64,000 bases of DNA from Paludifilum halophilum (GTDB lineage Bacteria > Bacillota > Bacilli > Thermoactinomycetales > DSM-45169), in contig NZ_NOWF01000001.1 of NCBI RefSeq assembly GCF_002245355.1, positions 372,001 to 436,000 on the forward strand, given 5' to 3'. The notes beneath the pieces are model-generated. The model was not told the origin of the DNA. It did not search any database and saw nothing but the letters and a program-made list of their open reading frames with translations. The position numbers and the translations under genes were made by a program. Position 1 is the first letter of the stretch. Each line of letters starts with the position of its first letter. Of the stretch, positions 41,458 through 51,285 are shown one piece after another.

Positions 41458-42067
41458 CGGGGACCTTCCGCCGATCCTTGTCTTTCTCATGGTCAATGAC
41501 ATACTGGTCGATGTTCTCTTGGTACAGAAACACCTCCAGCTCCAAGGGGCTCGGTTCGTCATTAAACTTTTTCTTAAACAGGCGGTTAAAAAAAAGGACC
41601 ATACCCAGACCGATACCCAATGAATAGGGGATTTGCAGGAGAAGTGGACGCGGATGATGCACTCCCGTCAAAAGGTAGTAGATTCGCTGGTGAACCTCTT
41701 TCATGCTGACATCGGTGTGAAAGTTCATGATGGCCAACCCCGATCCGATAAACAAAAGGATCCATACAATCGCGACATAGAGGCCGGCCGGGACCCTCGT
41801 CTTCGCCTTTTGTTCCACGATCGTATAGGGTTGTCCGATGCCTCGGATGTCCAGAGTGCTGTCATGCTCCCGGATGACGCGGACCACTTCCATCCATTCA
41901 ATCACCATATAGTTACCCTGATCGCGGGTAAATCGGGCAACCGGCAACTGATCCAACACATCGGCATCTTTTTCCGCCATCAACCGGGTCACGTCGACCA
42001 CCCGCAGAACCTGCCCCGGTCGGGCCTCCACCCGCTTTCTCATCTGAAGATAGACCATCCTTCGCAA
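41444..42067 (-). CDS. spoVAA: Stage V sporulation protein AA
   Basis: A 207-residue protein with a soluble N-terminal half (VYLQMRKRVEARPGQVLRVVDV...) and two TM segments (about residues 98-115 and 146-163). I keep the TTG start at 42067, because AGGAGG is eight bases upstream; an ATG three codons later is weaker. First gene of the spoVA operon, preceded by a sigma-G-like promoter. Confidence 0.92.
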   Translation of the reverse strand: MRRMVYLQMRKRVEARPGQVLRVVDVTRLMAEKDADVLDQLPVARFTRDQGNYMVIEWMEVVRVIREHDSTLDIRGIGQPYTIVEQKAKTRVPAGLYVAIVWILLFIGSGLAIMNFHTDVSMKEVHQRIYYLLTGVHHPRPLLLQIPYSLGIGLGMVLFFNRLFKKKFNDEPSPLELEVFLYQENIDQYVIDHEKDKDRRKVPDGFS

Positions 42068-42133
42068 CAGGAGGACCTCCTACCTTTCATTCCCGGGTGT
42101 CCGGTCATAGGGTTTTGGGTTCATAACATTTCT

Positions 42134-42163
42134 AGTATGTCTTTCCTTTTTTAACCCCATACA
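42134..42163 (-). promoter_or_regulatory. Candidate sigma-G promoter of the spoVA operon
   Basis: On the minus strand GTATG (42163-42159) and CATACTA (42140-42134) are separated by 18 bases, a good match to the forespore sigma-G consensus. The spoVA operon of B. subtilis is sigma-G dependent. Confidence 0.7.
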
Positions 42164-42196
42164 AAAAAGCACCCATAAAAGCGTTGAAACGACTGC

Positions 42197-42302
42197 AAGG
42201 GACCTCTTTTCCCGCTGACTCCGTTGCCGACCCGCAAACAAAATCTGTCCGCTCTTCATTTCTCCGTTGAACAGGTCAGAAAAACAGGAAAAAAGGTCCC
42301 TT
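42197..42302. repeat. Long-loop inverted repeat between sigF and spoVAA
   Basis: AAGGGACCTCTTTTCC (42197-42212) is the reverse complement, with one change, of GGAAAAAAGGTCCCTT (42287-42302). The loop is 74 bases. It may end the spoIIA transcript or be regulatory. Confidence 0.55.
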
Positions 42303-42364
42303 CCATCGCAAATCACAACGCTTCTAATGGATACCCGAAAACCGAAGGCTGTCGACGACCTCGG

Positions 42365-43126
42365 TCAAGATGAATCATCGATCTCCTCCCGCATTTGCCG
42401 GATAATTTTCTTTTCCAGGCGGGAAACTTGTACTTGGGAGATACCCAGCCGTTTAGCCACCTCGGACTGAGTCCGGTCTTTAAAAAAACGAAGATAGACA
42501 ATCAGCCGCTCCCTTTCGCCCAGCTGGTTGATCGCATCCTTCAGCGCCAGTTTGTCAAACCAGGAATCCTCTGTGTCATCAGCGATCTGATCCATTAAAG
42601 TAATCGGATCTCCGTCATTTTCATAAACCGTTTCGTGAATGGAGGTCGGAGACCGACTGGCTTCCTGAGCGAAGACAATCTCCTCCGGGGACACCCCCAT
42701 CTCTTCAGCCAGCTCATAAACCGTCGGGGACCGGCCCAATTGTTTGGTCAGTTCATCCTTCGATTTGCGGATGCGATTGGACAATTCCTTCAGGGAACGA
42801 CTCACCTTCACCATACCGTCATCCCGGAGGAACCGTTGAATTTCACCGATGATCATCGGAACCGCATACGTAGAAAATTTTACATCGTAAGCTAAATCAA
42901 ACTTGTCCACCGCTTTCAACAACCCGATACACCCGATCTGGAACAGATCCTCTGCTTCATATCCGCGGTTTAAAAAGCGCTGCACGACGGACCAAACTAG
43001 ACGGATATTGTGCTGAACCAAGCGATCCCGCGCGTCGGTGTCCCCTTTCTGACTCGCATGAATCAGTTCCTTCACTTCTTTGTCAGACAGGTGTTTGTGA
43101 CGGGAATTACGCACATCTGAGTCCAT
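42365..43126 (-). CDS. sigF: Forespore sigma factor, sigma-F
   Basis: This protein directs early forespore transcription. It has region 2 (LVQHNIRLVWSVVQRFLNRGYEAEDLFQIGCIGLLKAVDKFD), region 3 with EIQRFLRDDGMVKVSRSLKELSNRIR and region 4 (LGERERLIVYLRFFKDRTQSEVAKRLGISQVQVSRLEKKI). The ATG at 43126 has GAGGG upstream. About 253 residues. It follows spoIIAB by nine bases in the canonical spoIIA operon. Confidence 0.97.
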   Translation of the reverse strand: MDSDVRNSRHKHLSDKEVKELIHASQKGDTDARDRLVQHNIRLVWSVVQRFLNRGYEAEDLFQIGCIGLLKAVDKFDLAYDVKFSTYAVPMIIGEIQRFLRDDGMVKVSRSLKELSNRIRKSKDELTKQLGRSPTVYELAEEMGVSPEEIVFAQEASRSPTSIHETVYENDGDPITLMDQIADDTEDSWFDKLALKDAINQLGERERLIVYLRFFKDRTQSEVAKRLGISQVQVSRLEKKIIRQMREEIDDSS

Positions 43127-43135
43127 GGGCAACCC

Positions 43136-43588
43136 TCAATTTCGAATCGTCTGTTGGTGGGTTTTTAAAAACTTAACCAGTCGGACCCTCGTTCCCCTGC
43201 CGGCGGCCGAAGAGATATCCACTTCGTCCATAAAGTTTTCCATAATGGTAAAGCCCATTCCGGATCGCTCCAATTCCGGCTTAGACGTATACAAGGGTTG
43301 GCGGGCTTCCTCTACGTCGTCAATCCCGACTCCGTCATCCTCGATGGTGATACTCACTTTATGCCCTTCAACCTCGGTCCGGATCGTAATCACTCCGTCG
43401 GTTCGTTCTTCGTAACCGTGGATCACCGCATTGGTCACCGCTTCGGAGACGACCGTCTTAATGTCCGTCAACTCCTCCATGGTCGGATCCAATTGGGATA
43501 TAAAGGAGGCGACGGCAACCCGAGCAAAAGACTCATTTTCCGACCGGCTGGTGAACCGAAACTCCATAAAGTTGGTATGTACGCTCAT
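43136..43588 (-). CDS. spoIIAB: Anti-sigma-F factor SpoIIAB
   Basis: A serine kinase/anti-sigma factor of the GHKL fold that holds sigma-F inactive or phosphorylates SpoIIAA. The ATP-site motifs [19 protein letters not shown] and [12 protein letters not shown] are visible. The start at 43588 overlaps the spoIIAA stop (ATGA). 150 residues. Confidence 0.97.
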   Translation of the reverse strand: MSVHTNFMEFRFTSRSENESFARVAVASFISQLDPTMEELTDIKTVVSEAVTNAVIHGYEERTDGVITIRTEVEGHKVSITIEDDGVGIDDVEEARQPLYTSKPELERSGMGFTIMENFMDEVDISSAAGRGTRVRLVKFLKTHQQTIRN

Positions 43589-43938
43589 GACGCCACCCCA
43601 CATGCGAGTAATGCCGATTGTTCATCTTCGTGAAGGGCTAAAATCTTAAACATGCCCGATAATTCAAACAGTCGATGGATGGAAGGACGCACCGAGCAGA
43701 GCATCATGTTGCCGCCAAGCTGTGAAATTTGCCGGTATCGTCCCAGAATCACCCCCAGCCCGGAACTGTCCATAAAAGTTAAATCCGACAGATTGAAAAC
43801 CAGATCTCGGTAGATTCCCTTGTCCAGCTCGCTCTCCAACCGTTCCCTCACCTCCGACGAGGTATGGTGATCCAACTCTCCCGCAAGCCGGACCACGAGC
43901 ACTTTGCGCCGTGGGAATACATCGACGTACAAGCTCAT
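43585..43938 (-). CDS. spoIIAA: Anti-anti-sigma factor SpoIIAA
   Basis: Releases sigma-F when dephosphorylated. A STAS-domain protein of 117 residues. The phosphorylated serine lies in the [16 protein letters not shown] loop. ATG 43938 has GAGGGG upstream. First gene of the spoIIA operon; a sigma-H-like promoter lies just before it. Confidence 0.96.
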   Translation of the reverse strand: MSLYVDVFPRRKVLVVRLAGELDHHTSSEVRERLESELDKGIYRDLVFNLSDLTFMDSSGLGVILGRYRQISQLGGNMMLCSVRPSIHRLFELSGMFKILALHEDEQSALLACGVAS

Positions 43939-43981
43939 CTCTTCACCCCTCAACCATGATCTGTCATTCGGATTTTCCCTT

Positions 43982-44011
43982 GTTTTCTACGGATCATCCG
44001 TTCTTTCCTTC
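43982..44011 (-). promoter_or_regulatory. Candidate sigma-H promoter of the spoIIA operon
   Basis: On the minus strand GAAGGAAAG (44011-44003) and GTAGAAAAC (43990-43982) are 12 bases apart, resembling the sigma-H consensus (RnAGGAwww, RnnGAATww) with mismatches. spoIIA is a sigma-H operon in B. subtilis. Confidence 0.45.
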
Positions 44012-44028
44012 TTCCTGACAAAAGAACC

Positions 44029-44062
44029 AAAAAATCGAGGTTCCCTGTCGACGGGAACCCCG
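44029..44062 (-). terminator. Terminator after dacF
   Basis: The stem GGGTTCCC/GGGAACC is followed on the minus strand by TCGATTTTTT, between dacF and the spoIIA promoter. Confidence 0.75.
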
Positions 44063-44082
44063 GGCTTTGTCGATGAGATCCA

Positions 44083-45282
44083 TCAGGGGGTGGAGGGCTG
44101 TTTTGCAGTCGGTGCCTGTTCGGGAAGGAAAAACATTTTCTTTGTCGTCCGTTTCATTAGAGTCCATGCATCAGCTCGGGGAATGTCCCGCGCGGAAACC
44201 AACTCCATCCGGGAAAGAACCTTTCCTTTGTTTTCAACCACCACATGACCAATCGTTTGGCCTTTTTTCACCGGAGCGGACAAGCGTTTCCATTCGACTC
44301 GGCGGGTATAATCGGAAGCGTTTTCCCCTTTTTTGACCAAAAGACTGAATCGCTGAGGGGACCGCACTTGAATAAAGTTCTTCAGTCCCTTATCCACGGG
44401 AACCCAATCGATCCAATCTCCCTTCTTGTATACGACGTGGTTGGTATACTGGTTGAAAGCATAGTCCAACATCCGGGAAATTTCCCCATTTCTCGCCTTA
44501 GGATCCGGTTCTCCCATCACGATGGCAATGGCCCGGAAAGTACCCTTTTGAGCCGTCGCTGACAAGCAGTATTTTGCCTCACTGGTAAACCCGGTTTTGA
44601 TACCGTCCATCCCTTTATAAAAACGGACAAGGCGGTTGGTGTTCACAAGCCAAAAAGGGTTCTCGGTATCCTTACGCAAGTAGTCTTCGTAAATGCGGGT
44701 ATAACGGGTAATTTCGGGATGCTTTAAAAGTTCGCGGGACATCACGGCAATATCCTCGGCGGTGGTATAGTGATCCGGCGCGGACAAACCGCTTGTGTTC
44801 TGGAAGTGGGTGCGGTTCATCCCCAGCTCCTTCGCCCGCTCATTCATCCTTTCAACAAAGGCCTCCTCGGTTCCCGCGATATGCTCCGCCAAGGCGACGG
44901 AAGCATCATTGGCGCTTCCCACCGCCACCCCTTTCAACAAATCCCGCAGTCTCATCGTTTCACCGGACTCCAAAAAAATCTGAGATCCGCCCATTGATTC
45001 CGCTCGATCACTGACGCGCACCGTATCATCATAAGAGATTTTCCCTTGTTCCAAGGCCTCCATGATCAACAGCATGGTCATGATTTTGGTAATACTGGCC
45101 GGAGGCAGTTTTTCCCGGCTGTTTTTTTCATATAGAACCGTACCCGTATCGGAATCGATCAAGATCGCCGAACGGGCCTTGGGAGCCAATCCGCTTTCCT
45201 CTGCCGCCAACGATTTCACCGGAACCAGGAACGAAAAAAGCAGGCAGAACGAAAGCATACACATGCATATACGGAATCGCAT
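44083..45282 (-). CDS. dacF: Sporulation D-alanyl-D-alanine carboxypeptidase DacF
   Basis: A forespore penicillin-binding protein that affects cortex cross-linking. The 399-residue protein has a signal peptide (residues 1-26), active-site SITK, SAN in VGSANDAS, and KTG in IKTGFTS, then the PBP5-type C-terminal domain. ATG 45282 has AGGAGGG nine bases upstream; the longer upstream frame is discarded. The position before spoIIAA is that of B. subtilis dacF. A positively charged C-terminal helix may bind the membrane. Confidence 0.95.
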   Translation of the reverse strand: MRFRICMCMLSFCLLFSFLVPVKSLAAEESGLAPKARSAILIDSDTGTVLYEKNSREKLPPASITKIMTMLLIMEALEQGKISYDDTVRVSDRAESMGGSQIFLESGETMRLRDLLKGVAVGSANDASVALAEHIAGTEEAFVERMNERAKELGMNRTHFQNTSGLSAPDHYTTAEDIAVMSRELLKHPEITRYTRIYEDYLRKDTENPFWLVNTNRLVRFYKGMDGIKTGFTSEAKYCLSATAQKGTFRAIAIVMGEPDPKARNGEISRMLDYAFNQYTNHVVYKKGDWIDWVPVDKGLKNFIQVRSPQRFSLLVKKGENASDYTRRVEWKRLSAPVKKGQTIGHVVVENKGKVLSRMELVSARDIPRADAWTLMKRTTKKMFFLPEQAPTAKQPSTP

Positions 45283-45311
45283 CCACGTTTCCCTCCTATT
45301 CATCGTGACTT

Positions 45312-45341
45312 TAGTTTGAACGATAAACAGGAGGATTATTC
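45312..45341 (-). promoter_or_regulatory. Candidate sigma-G/F promoter of dacF
   Basis: On the minus strand GAATA (45341-45337) and CAAACTA (45318-45312) are 18 bases apart. This is one mismatch from the sigma-G -10 consensus. Confidence 0.4.
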
Positions 45342-45372
45342 CAAGAAGGAATATTCTCCTTGACTCCGGTAT

Positions 45373-45416
45373 AAAAGAAGCCGATCCCCGACACACCGCC
45401 GGGAATCGGCTTCTTT
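45373..45416 (-). terminator. Terminator after pdp
   Basis: The stem AAGAAGCCGATTCCCG/CGGGGATCGGCTTCTT, with one mismatch, ends in TTTT on the minus strand. Confidence 0.85.
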
Positions 45417-45431
45417 CTACAGATTGAATCA

Positions 45432-46760
45432 TCACTCAGCCTTCTCTCCCTCATCGGTCACAATCCCCCGGATCTGACGGGGTGGGGATACAGGATGATC
45501 AGAAAGAGTGACCGCATTCAAAAAACGTTGTTCCGCCGCTTCCAGAGTCTCTTCGTCATTGCCGTGAAGCAAAGCGAGAGTCTCTCCCTGTTCCACAGGA
45601 TCCCCGATTTTTTTGCGGAGGACGATGCCGACCGCATGATCGATGACGTCGTCTTTCGTCTCTCTTCCGGCCCCCAGCTGCATCGCGCACAGACCGATTT
45701 CCTCCGCATCCAAAGCAGATACCGTCCCTGACCGGGAAGCGACGACCTCCACCACCCGATCGGCCCGAGGCAGGTAGCGATCCGGTTCTTTGACTGCCCG
45801 CACGTCTCCACCCTGAGCTTCCACAAATTCCCTGAATTTATCCAGGGCGGAACCGTCCGCGATCTTTTCCTCCAACCTTCGGCGGGCTTCCTCTACCGTC
45901 TCGGCGGCTTCGGAAAGCACCACCATATGGGATCCCAGTGTCAAACAAAGTTCCGTTAAGTCGGCGGGGCCTTCTCCCCGCAGGGTATGCAGGGCTTCCT
46001 TCACTTCCAGGGCATTTCCGACCGCCTGGCCTAACGGCTGATTCATATCACTGATGACGGCAACCGTCCGACGACCGACCTGGGTGCCGATTCCCACCAT
46101 GGCCCGAGCAAGACGGGCGGCTTCTTCCTCATCCTTCATAAAAGCACCGGATCCCGTCTTGACATCCAGTACAATCGAGTCGGCTCCACCTGCAATCTTT
46201 TTGCTCATAATCGAACTGGCGATCAGAGGGATGGATTCCACAGTTCCTGTCACATCCCGCAGGCCGTAAAGCTGCTTGTCCGCCGGTGTGAGGTCGGCGG
46301 TTTGCCCCATGACGGCAATCCCGATCTCATTAACCTGCTCGGCAAACCGCTCCTGGGACAGGGAAGTGGAAAAGCCGGCAAAGGACTCCAGTTTATCAAT
46401 CGTCCCTCCGGTGTGTCCCAGCCCCCGACCGGACAGTTTGGCCACTGGCACCCCGGCGGCGGCGACGAGAGGGCCCAAAACCAGGGTGGTGGTATCCCCC
46501 ACTCCGCCGGTACTGTGTTTATCCACCTTTACTCCCCGGATCGCGGAAAGATCCACTTCCTCCCCGGAACGAACCATTTCCAAAGTCAAGTCCGCCGTCT
46601 CCCGATCGGACATTCCCCGGAAAAAGACGGCCATGGCCCAGGCGGACATCTGATAATCCGGAATCTCATCCCGGGCGTATGCTTGAACCAGATGCCGTAT
46701 CTCCTCCGAACTCAGTTCCCCGCCATCCCGCTTTTTGCGGATGATATCCACCGTATGCAT
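45432..46760 (-). CDS. pdp: Pyrimidine-nucleoside phosphorylase
   Basis: Splits uridine and thymidine to base and (deoxy)ribose 1-phosphate. Conserved [21 protein letters not shown] and [10 protein letters not shown] segments; 442 residues, the family length. Its ATG overlaps the stop of the upstream purine nucleoside phosphorylase (TAATG). Last gene of the deoB-pnp-pnp-pdp salvage operon. Confidence 0.96.
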   Translation of the reverse strand: MHTVDIIRKKRDGGELSSEEIRHLVQAYARDEIPDYQMSAWAMAVFFRGMSDRETADLTLEMVRSGEEVDLSAIRGVKVDKHSTGGVGDTTTLVLGPLVAAAGVPVAKLSGRGLGHTGGTIDKLESFAGFSTSLSQERFAEQVNEIGIAVMGQTADLTPADKQLYGLRDVTGTVESIPLIASSIMSKKIAGGADSIVLDVKTGSGAFMKDEEEAARLARAMVGIGTQVGRRTVAVISDMNQPLGQAVGNALEVKEALHTLRGEGPADLTELCLTLGSHMVVLSEAAETVEEARRRLEEKIADGSALDKFREFVEAQGGDVRAVKEPDRYLPRADRVVEVVASRSGTVSALDAEEIGLCAMQLGAGRETKDDVIDHAVGIVLRKKIGDPVEQGETLALLHGNDEETLEAAEQRFLNAVTLSDHPVSPPRQIRGIVTDEGEKAE

Positions 46761-47587
46761 TACTCCTTCACCTCAGCTACGATTCCTTTCACCAACCGGA
46801 TAAATACAGGCTTAGTCCGATCAGCTGTCTCCACTACCTGCTCATGGGTCAACGGTTCCAACTCCTCGCCGATCGCCATGTCCGTAATACAGGAGATTCC
46901 CAAGGTGCGGAGACCGGCATGACGGGCGGCGATCACTTCCGGAACCGTTGACATACCGATGGCATCCCCGCCCAAATGACGCAACATGATCAACTCCGAC
47001 GGGGTTAAGTAAGCGGGGCCGCTGATACCGGCGTATACACCGGATTGCAGGCGGGTCCCCTGTTGTTGGGCGACTCGGCCGGCCACCTCTCTCAACTCCG
47101 GATCGTAAGCCGTGGACATATCGGGAAAACGGGGTCCGAAACGGGAATCGTTGGGACCGATCAATGGATTGCTCCCTGTCATGTTGATATGATCCTCGAT
47201 CAGCATTAAATCCCCCGGCCGGAAAGAGGTGTTCATCCCACCGCAAGCGTTGGTGGCGATCAACGTTTTAACCCCCAAGGCCTTCATCACATAGACCGGA
47301 AAGACAACTTCCCGCTGGGTGTACCCTTCATAAAAGTGGAAACGTCCCTGCATCGCCACGACGGTTTTTCCGGATAGCTGACCGATGACCAGCTGACCGG
47401 CATGTCCTTCCACCGTGGATTCCGGAAAATGGGGAATCTCGGAGTAGGGAATCACATCCGCCTTTTCCACGTCATGAGCCAGATCCCCCAACCCGGAACC
47501 CAAGATCAAACCCAACTCCGGACGATGAGACGTGTTCGCCTCGATCCACTCTTTTGCCGCTTCGACTTTTTGGTACATTTCACCCAT
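46760..47587 (-). CDS. Purine-nucleoside phosphorylase, copy 1
   Basis: Phosphorolysis of purine nucleosides. A trimeric-type PNP of 275 residues with [13 protein letters not shown], the phosphate-site [23 protein letters not shown] and [15 protein letters not shown] 47587 has GGAGAGG upstream. It is about half identical over its length to copy 2 just upstream (47632-48459). Position-specific differences (ATNACGG versus [22 protein letters not shown] versus AYETPAEIRMFRSMG) suggest different base preference. Confidence 0.94.
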   Translation of the reverse strand: MGEMYQKVEAAKEWIEANTSHRPELGLILGSGLGDLAHDVEKADVIPYSEIPHFPESTVEGHAGQLVIGQLSGKTVVAMQGRFHFYEGYTQREVVFPVYVMKALGVKTLIATNACGGMNTSFRPGDLMLIEDHINMTGSNPLIGPNDSRFGPRFPDMSTAYDPELREVAGRVAQQQGTRLQSGVYAGISGPAYLTPSELIMLRHLGGDAIGMSTVPEVIAARHAGLRTLGISCITDMAIGEELEPLTHEQVVETADRTKPVFIRLVKGIVAEVKE

Positions 47588-47631
47588 ATAACCTCTCCTT
47601 TCTCCGGTTCCAACGATCACCCAAAAACTCG

Positions 47632-48459
47632 TCAGACGGAGCGAATCCCCTGGACAATTCCCTTGACCAGACGGATAAATCGGGGCTTCACAACTTCCGC
47701 CGTCTCTATCACTTCTTCGTGGCTCAAGGGCTGGGGAAGGATACCGGCAGCCATATTGGTGATACAGGAAATTCCCAACACCCGGATTCCGGCATGGCGG
47801 GCGACGATCACTTCCGGAACTGTCGACATGCCGACGGCATCAGCCCCCATCGAACGGAACATCCGGATTTCAGCGGGTGTTTCATAGGCGGGACCGGTAG
47901 AGCCGAGATAAACCCCTTGTTGCAGGGAAATACCTTCCTTTTCCGCCACCTGTTGGGCCAGCCGGCGGTAAGCCGGGTCGTAGGCTTCCGACATATCCGG
48001 AAAACGCACGCCCCATTCCGATTGGTTGGGACCGATCAACGGGTTGGTGAACATAAAGTTGATATGATCCCGCACCAACATCAGATTCCCCGCTTCAAAA
48101 TCGGTGTTGATCCCACCGGCGGCATTGGTGACGATCAGGGTTTCCACCCCCAGTTCCTTCATTACCCGGATCGGAAAAGTGACTTCCTTCATCCCGTAAC
48201 CTTCGTAGAAGTGGAATCGCCCCTGCATCGCGACAACAGGCTGAGTCTCCAGACGTCCCAGAACCAATTGACCGGCGTGCCCCTCCACAGTGGATACCGG
48301 AAAATGGGGAATGTCACCGTAAGGGATCACTTCGGCATTTTGGATCTCGTCGGCCAAAACCCCGAGTCCGGAACCCAGCACCAATCCGATTTTCGGTTGT
48401 TCCCCGATCCGCTTGCCAATCCTTTCTGCGGCTTCCTTCGTCTGCTGCACCTTATCCAT
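47632..48459 (-). CDS. punA: Purine-nucleoside phosphorylase, copy 2 (PunA/PupG type)
   Basis: A second trimeric-type PNP of 275 residues, with [42 protein letters not shown] and STGPAYETPAEI. It has the canonical AYETPAE signature of guanosine/inosine phosphorylases, so I give it the punA name. GGGGGAGG precedes ATG 48459. It starts 20 bases after deoB, the standard deoB-punA order. Confidence 0.94.
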   Translation of the reverse strand: MDKVQQTKEAAERIGKRIGEQPKIGLVLGSGLGVLADEIQNAEVIPYGDIPHFPVSTVEGHAGQLVLGRLETQPVVAMQGRFHFYEGYGMKEVTFPIRVMKELGVETLIVTNAAGGINTDFEAGNLMLVRDHINFMFTNPLIGPNQSEWGVRFPDMSEAYDPAYRRLAQQVAEKEGISLQQGVYLGSTGPAYETPAEIRMFRSMGADAVGMSTVPEVIVARHAGIRVLGISCITNMAAGILPQPLSHEEVIETAEVVKPRFIRLVKGIVQGIRSV

Positions 48460-48479
48460 CGAACATCCTCCCCCTGTTT

Positions 48480-49667
48480 TTATTTCCATTTTAATTCCGG
48501 CAACAGGCTTGTCCCGTATTGGGGAGCCGTAACACCGAAATTATCAGCCACCGTCGCTCCCACATCGGAAAACGTTTCACGAATACCCAGAGACACCCCT
48601 TCTTCCGACAAGGAGGGACTCCATAGGAACAACGGGACATACTCCCGCGTATGGTCCGTTCCCTTGTAAGTGGGATCATTTCCGTGATCCGCCGTAATGA
48701 TTAGAAGATCCTTCTCTCCGACGGTCTCCAGAATTTCCGGCAACCGCTGATCAAAGTCTTCCAACGCTTGTCCATACCCCTCGGGATCCCGGCGGTGCCC
48801 GTATTTGGAGTCAAAATCCACCAAATTGACGAAAGCCAAACCCCGGTAAGGCTCCTTCAACACCTGCAACAGTTGATCCACTCCATCCATGTTGGACTCG
48901 GTTTTCATGGAGCGGGTAATTCCCACGCCGGCATAGATATCGGAAATCTTTCCGATTCCGATGGAATCCAGCCCGGCATCTTTCAATCGGCTCATCACAG
49001 TCGGTTCAGGAGGTTCCACCGAGTAATCCCGCCGGTTGGCCGTTCGTTTAAAACTTCCGGGTTCGCCGATAAAGGGGCGGGCGATCACCCGGACAACGGC
49101 ATACCGGTCATCAAGGGTGAGCTCCCGAGCCGTTTCGCAGATGCGGTACAGTTCGTCCAGCGGGACCACTTCTTCATGGGCGGCGATCTGGAATACACTG
49201 TCCGCTGAGGTATAGACGATCACACTTCCCGTCTCCATGTGTTCGGCGCCCAGCTCTTCGATGATCGCCGTTCCGGAAGCCGGTTTGTTGCCCAGAACAC
49301 CGCGTCCAATCCGCTCTTCAAAAGCACGGATCAGCTCCTCGGGAAAACCGTCGGGATAAGTTTTAAAGGGTTTGGAAGTCTGAATCCCCATCAGTTCCCA
49401 ATGACCCGTTGTCGTATCCTTTCCTGCGGACACTTCAGCCATCTTTCCATAATGCGCTTTTGGAGCATCCGCCGGCGGATTCCCCGGAATGGGCTCGATA
49501 TTGGACAAACCCATTTCAGCCAGGTGGGGCAGGGACAAACCCCGGACTTCAGCGATATGTCCCATGGTATGTACCTTGTGGTCCCCGAATTTTTCTGCAT
49601 CGGGCAATGCTCCGATGCCGACGCTGTCCAACACGATCAGCGCCACTCGCTCAAAACGTTTCAACAT
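48480..49667 (-). CDS. deoB: Phosphopentomutase
   Basis: Interconverts (deoxy)ribose 1- and 5-phosphate, linking the phosphorylases to central metabolism. The alkaline-phosphatase-type metal ligands lie in [21 protein letters not shown] (phospho-acceptor Thr region) and TADHGNDPT. 395 residues. The start is ATG 49667, with GAGGTGA upstream (a GTG directly before it is also possible). First enzyme gene of the salvage operon. Confidence 0.96.
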   Translation of the reverse strand: MLKRFERVALIVLDSVGIGALPDAEKFGDHKVHTMGHIAEVRGLSLPHLAEMGLSNIEPIPGNPPADAPKAHYGKMAEVSAGKDTTTGHWELMGIQTSKPFKTYPDGFPEELIRAFEERIGRGVLGNKPASGTAIIEELGAEHMETGSVIVYTSADSVFQIAAHEEVVPLDELYRICETARELTLDDRYAVVRVIARPFIGEPGSFKRTANRRDYSVEPPEPTVMSRLKDAGLDSIGIGKISDIYAGVGITRSMKTESNMDGVDQLLQVLKEPYRGLAFVNLVDFDSKYGHRRDPEGYGQALEDFDQRLPEILETVGEKDLLIITADHGNDPTYKGTDHTREYVPLFLWSPSLSEEGVSLGIRETFSDVGATVADNFGVTAPQYGTSLLPELKWK

Positions 49668-49690
49668 CACTCACCTCGCCGTCAGGTTGA

Positions 49691-49727
49691 ATAAAAAAGG
49701 CCGCTTAAGGGTCTCCCCTCAGCGGTT
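49691..49727 (-). terminator. Terminator between yqzK and deoB
   Basis: On the minus strand the stem CCGCTGAGGGG/CCCTTAAGCGG is followed by CCTTTTTT, just after yqzK. Confidence 0.8.
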
Positions 49728-49732
49728 GATCG

Positions 49733-49975
49733 TTACTCTCCCAACCAGTAAAAGAGTTTGACTCGCTCTCCGATTTCCAGTGTCTCGGAGGAGGCTCCCG
49801 CCGATTCGAGAGGTGCGAACACCTTGATCGCTCTCCCCTTGGGTTCACTGTAGGGAGGAGCGGAATGAATCCATTGGGAAATCAAGGCCGTTAAATGATA
49901 CAAGATAAGGGTAAGGATGAGAAACAGAGTTAAAAATTTGGCCCAGCCGGCGAGCCGTCTCAGCGAGATAATCAT
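49733..49975 (-). CDS. yqzK: YqzK family (DUF4227) small membrane protein
   Basis: An 80-residue protein with one TM helix (about residues 14-33, FLTLFLILTLILYHLTALI) and an external tail with a KVFAP...LFYWLGE end. This matches the DUF4227/YqzK family found next to fur and xerD in Bacillales. xerD itself is not between yqzK and deoB here. Function unknown. Confidence 0.82.
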   Translation of the reverse strand: MIISLRRLAGWAKFLTLFLILTLILYHLTALISQWIHSAPPYSEPKGRAIKVFAPLESAGASSETLEIGERVKLFYWLGE

Positions 49976-50045
49976 TCGGACTCGTCCTTTCCCGTTTTAT
50001 TTCATATCTATGGAATCAACGAGTCCGTTATGAAACAATGGAGAA

Positions 50046-51179
50046 CTACCCCAGAACGCTTTCCCCCAGCACTTCATCCAGGGATTTATAAGGCAGATTA
50101 AGATCCTCCGCTACCGCCTGGTAGGTGACGTAACCATCAACAACATTGACACCGCGGGCCAAGGGAACGTTCTTCCTCAAGGCGGACTCCACACCCTGGT
50201 TGGCGATCTTCACCGCATAAGGGATGGTCACATTGGTCAGGGCATAGGTGGATGTTCTCGGCACCGCTCCCGGGATATTGGCAACCGCATAATGAACCAC
50301 GCCATGCTTTTCATAAGTGGGATGACTGTGGGTGGTCACTCGGTCGATTGTCTCGATGGAACCGCCCTGGTCGATCGCCACATCGACGATGACAGACCCC
50401 GGCGTCATTTCTTTGACCATATCTTCCGTGACGAGACGGGGAGCCCGATGACCGGGAATCAGGACGGCTCCGATCAGCAAATCCGCCGTTTTCAAGGCTT
50501 GTCCAAGGTTATAGGGATTGGACATCAGCGTACGAACCTGACCCCGGAAGATATCATCCAGCTCGCGCATCCGTTCCGGATTGACATCCAGGATGGTTAC
50601 GTTGGCTCCCAACCCCAAAGCCACCTTGGCCGCGTTGGTCCCGACGACACCGCCGCCGATAATCACTACATTCCCGGGCAATACACCGGGCACACCGCCT
50701 AAAAGCACACCCTTGCCACCCTCAGGCTTCTCCAAAAATTGGGCACCGATCTGGGTGGACATCCGTCCGGCCACCTCGGACATCGGAGTCAACAGCGGCA
50801 ACTCTCCGCTCTCCAATTGCACCGTCTCATAAGCGATGGCCGTCACTTTATTTTCCATGAGCGCACGGGTTAATTCCGGTTCCGGAGCCAGGTGAAGGTA
50901 AGTAAACAAAATCAATCCTTCGCGAAAGTATTCATATTCAGAGGGTTGAGGCTCCTTCACTTTCAGAATCAGCTCCGACGATCCCCATACTTCCGACGCA
51001 CTGTCCAGAATCTGGGCCCCGTGTTGTGTAAGCGCTTCATCAGGAAAGCCGCTGTCTTTTCCAGCCCCCTTTTCCACCAACACCTCGTGGCCGGCCCCTA
51101 CCAAAGCGTCGACGCCAGCGGGGGAGATGGCGACACGGTTTTCATTATCCTTAATTTCCTTGGGTACACCAATAATCAT
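50046..51179 (-). CDS. ald: Alanine dehydrogenase
   Basis: NAD-dependent oxidative deamination of L-alanine to pyruvate, important for growth on alanine and for sporulation in Bacillus. The 377-residue protein has [11 protein letters not shown] (catalytic Lys nearby), [14 protein letters not shown] (catalytic His) and the NAD motif [20 protein letters not shown] precedes the ATG. It is inserted between fur and yqzK, where B. subtilis has no ald. Confidence 0.96.
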   Translation of the reverse strand: MIIGVPKEIKDNENRVAISPAGVDALVGAGHEVLVEKGAGKDSGFPDEALTQHGAQILDSASEVWGSSELILKVKEPQPSEYEYFREGLILFTYLHLAPEPELTRALMENKVTAIAYETVQLESGELPLLTPMSEVAGRMSTQIGAQFLEKPEGGKGVLLGGVPGVLPGNVVIIGGGVVGTNAAKVALGLGANVTILDVNPERMRELDDIFRGQVRTLMSNPYNLGQALKTADLLIGAVLIPGHRAPRLVTEDMVKEMTPGSVIVDVAIDQGGSIETIDRVTTHSHPTYEKHGVVHYAVANIPGAVPRTSTYALTNVTIPYAVKIANQGVESALRKNVPLARGVNVVDGYVTYQAVAEDLNLPYKSLDEVLGESVLG

Positions 51180-51243
51180 ATCTCCACTCCTCCTTTTCCA
51201 TCTTATATCATACCACTTTCGGTAGCATCTTCATACTCTCAAT

Positions 51244-51285
51244 AAAAAACGCGAGATCTCAAGGGTTGAGGATCTCACGTCACTT
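51244..51285 (-). terminator. Terminator after fur
   Basis: The stem CGTGAGATCCTCAA/TTGAGATCTCGCG ends in TTTTTT on the minus strand and overlaps the end of fur. Confidence 0.85.
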
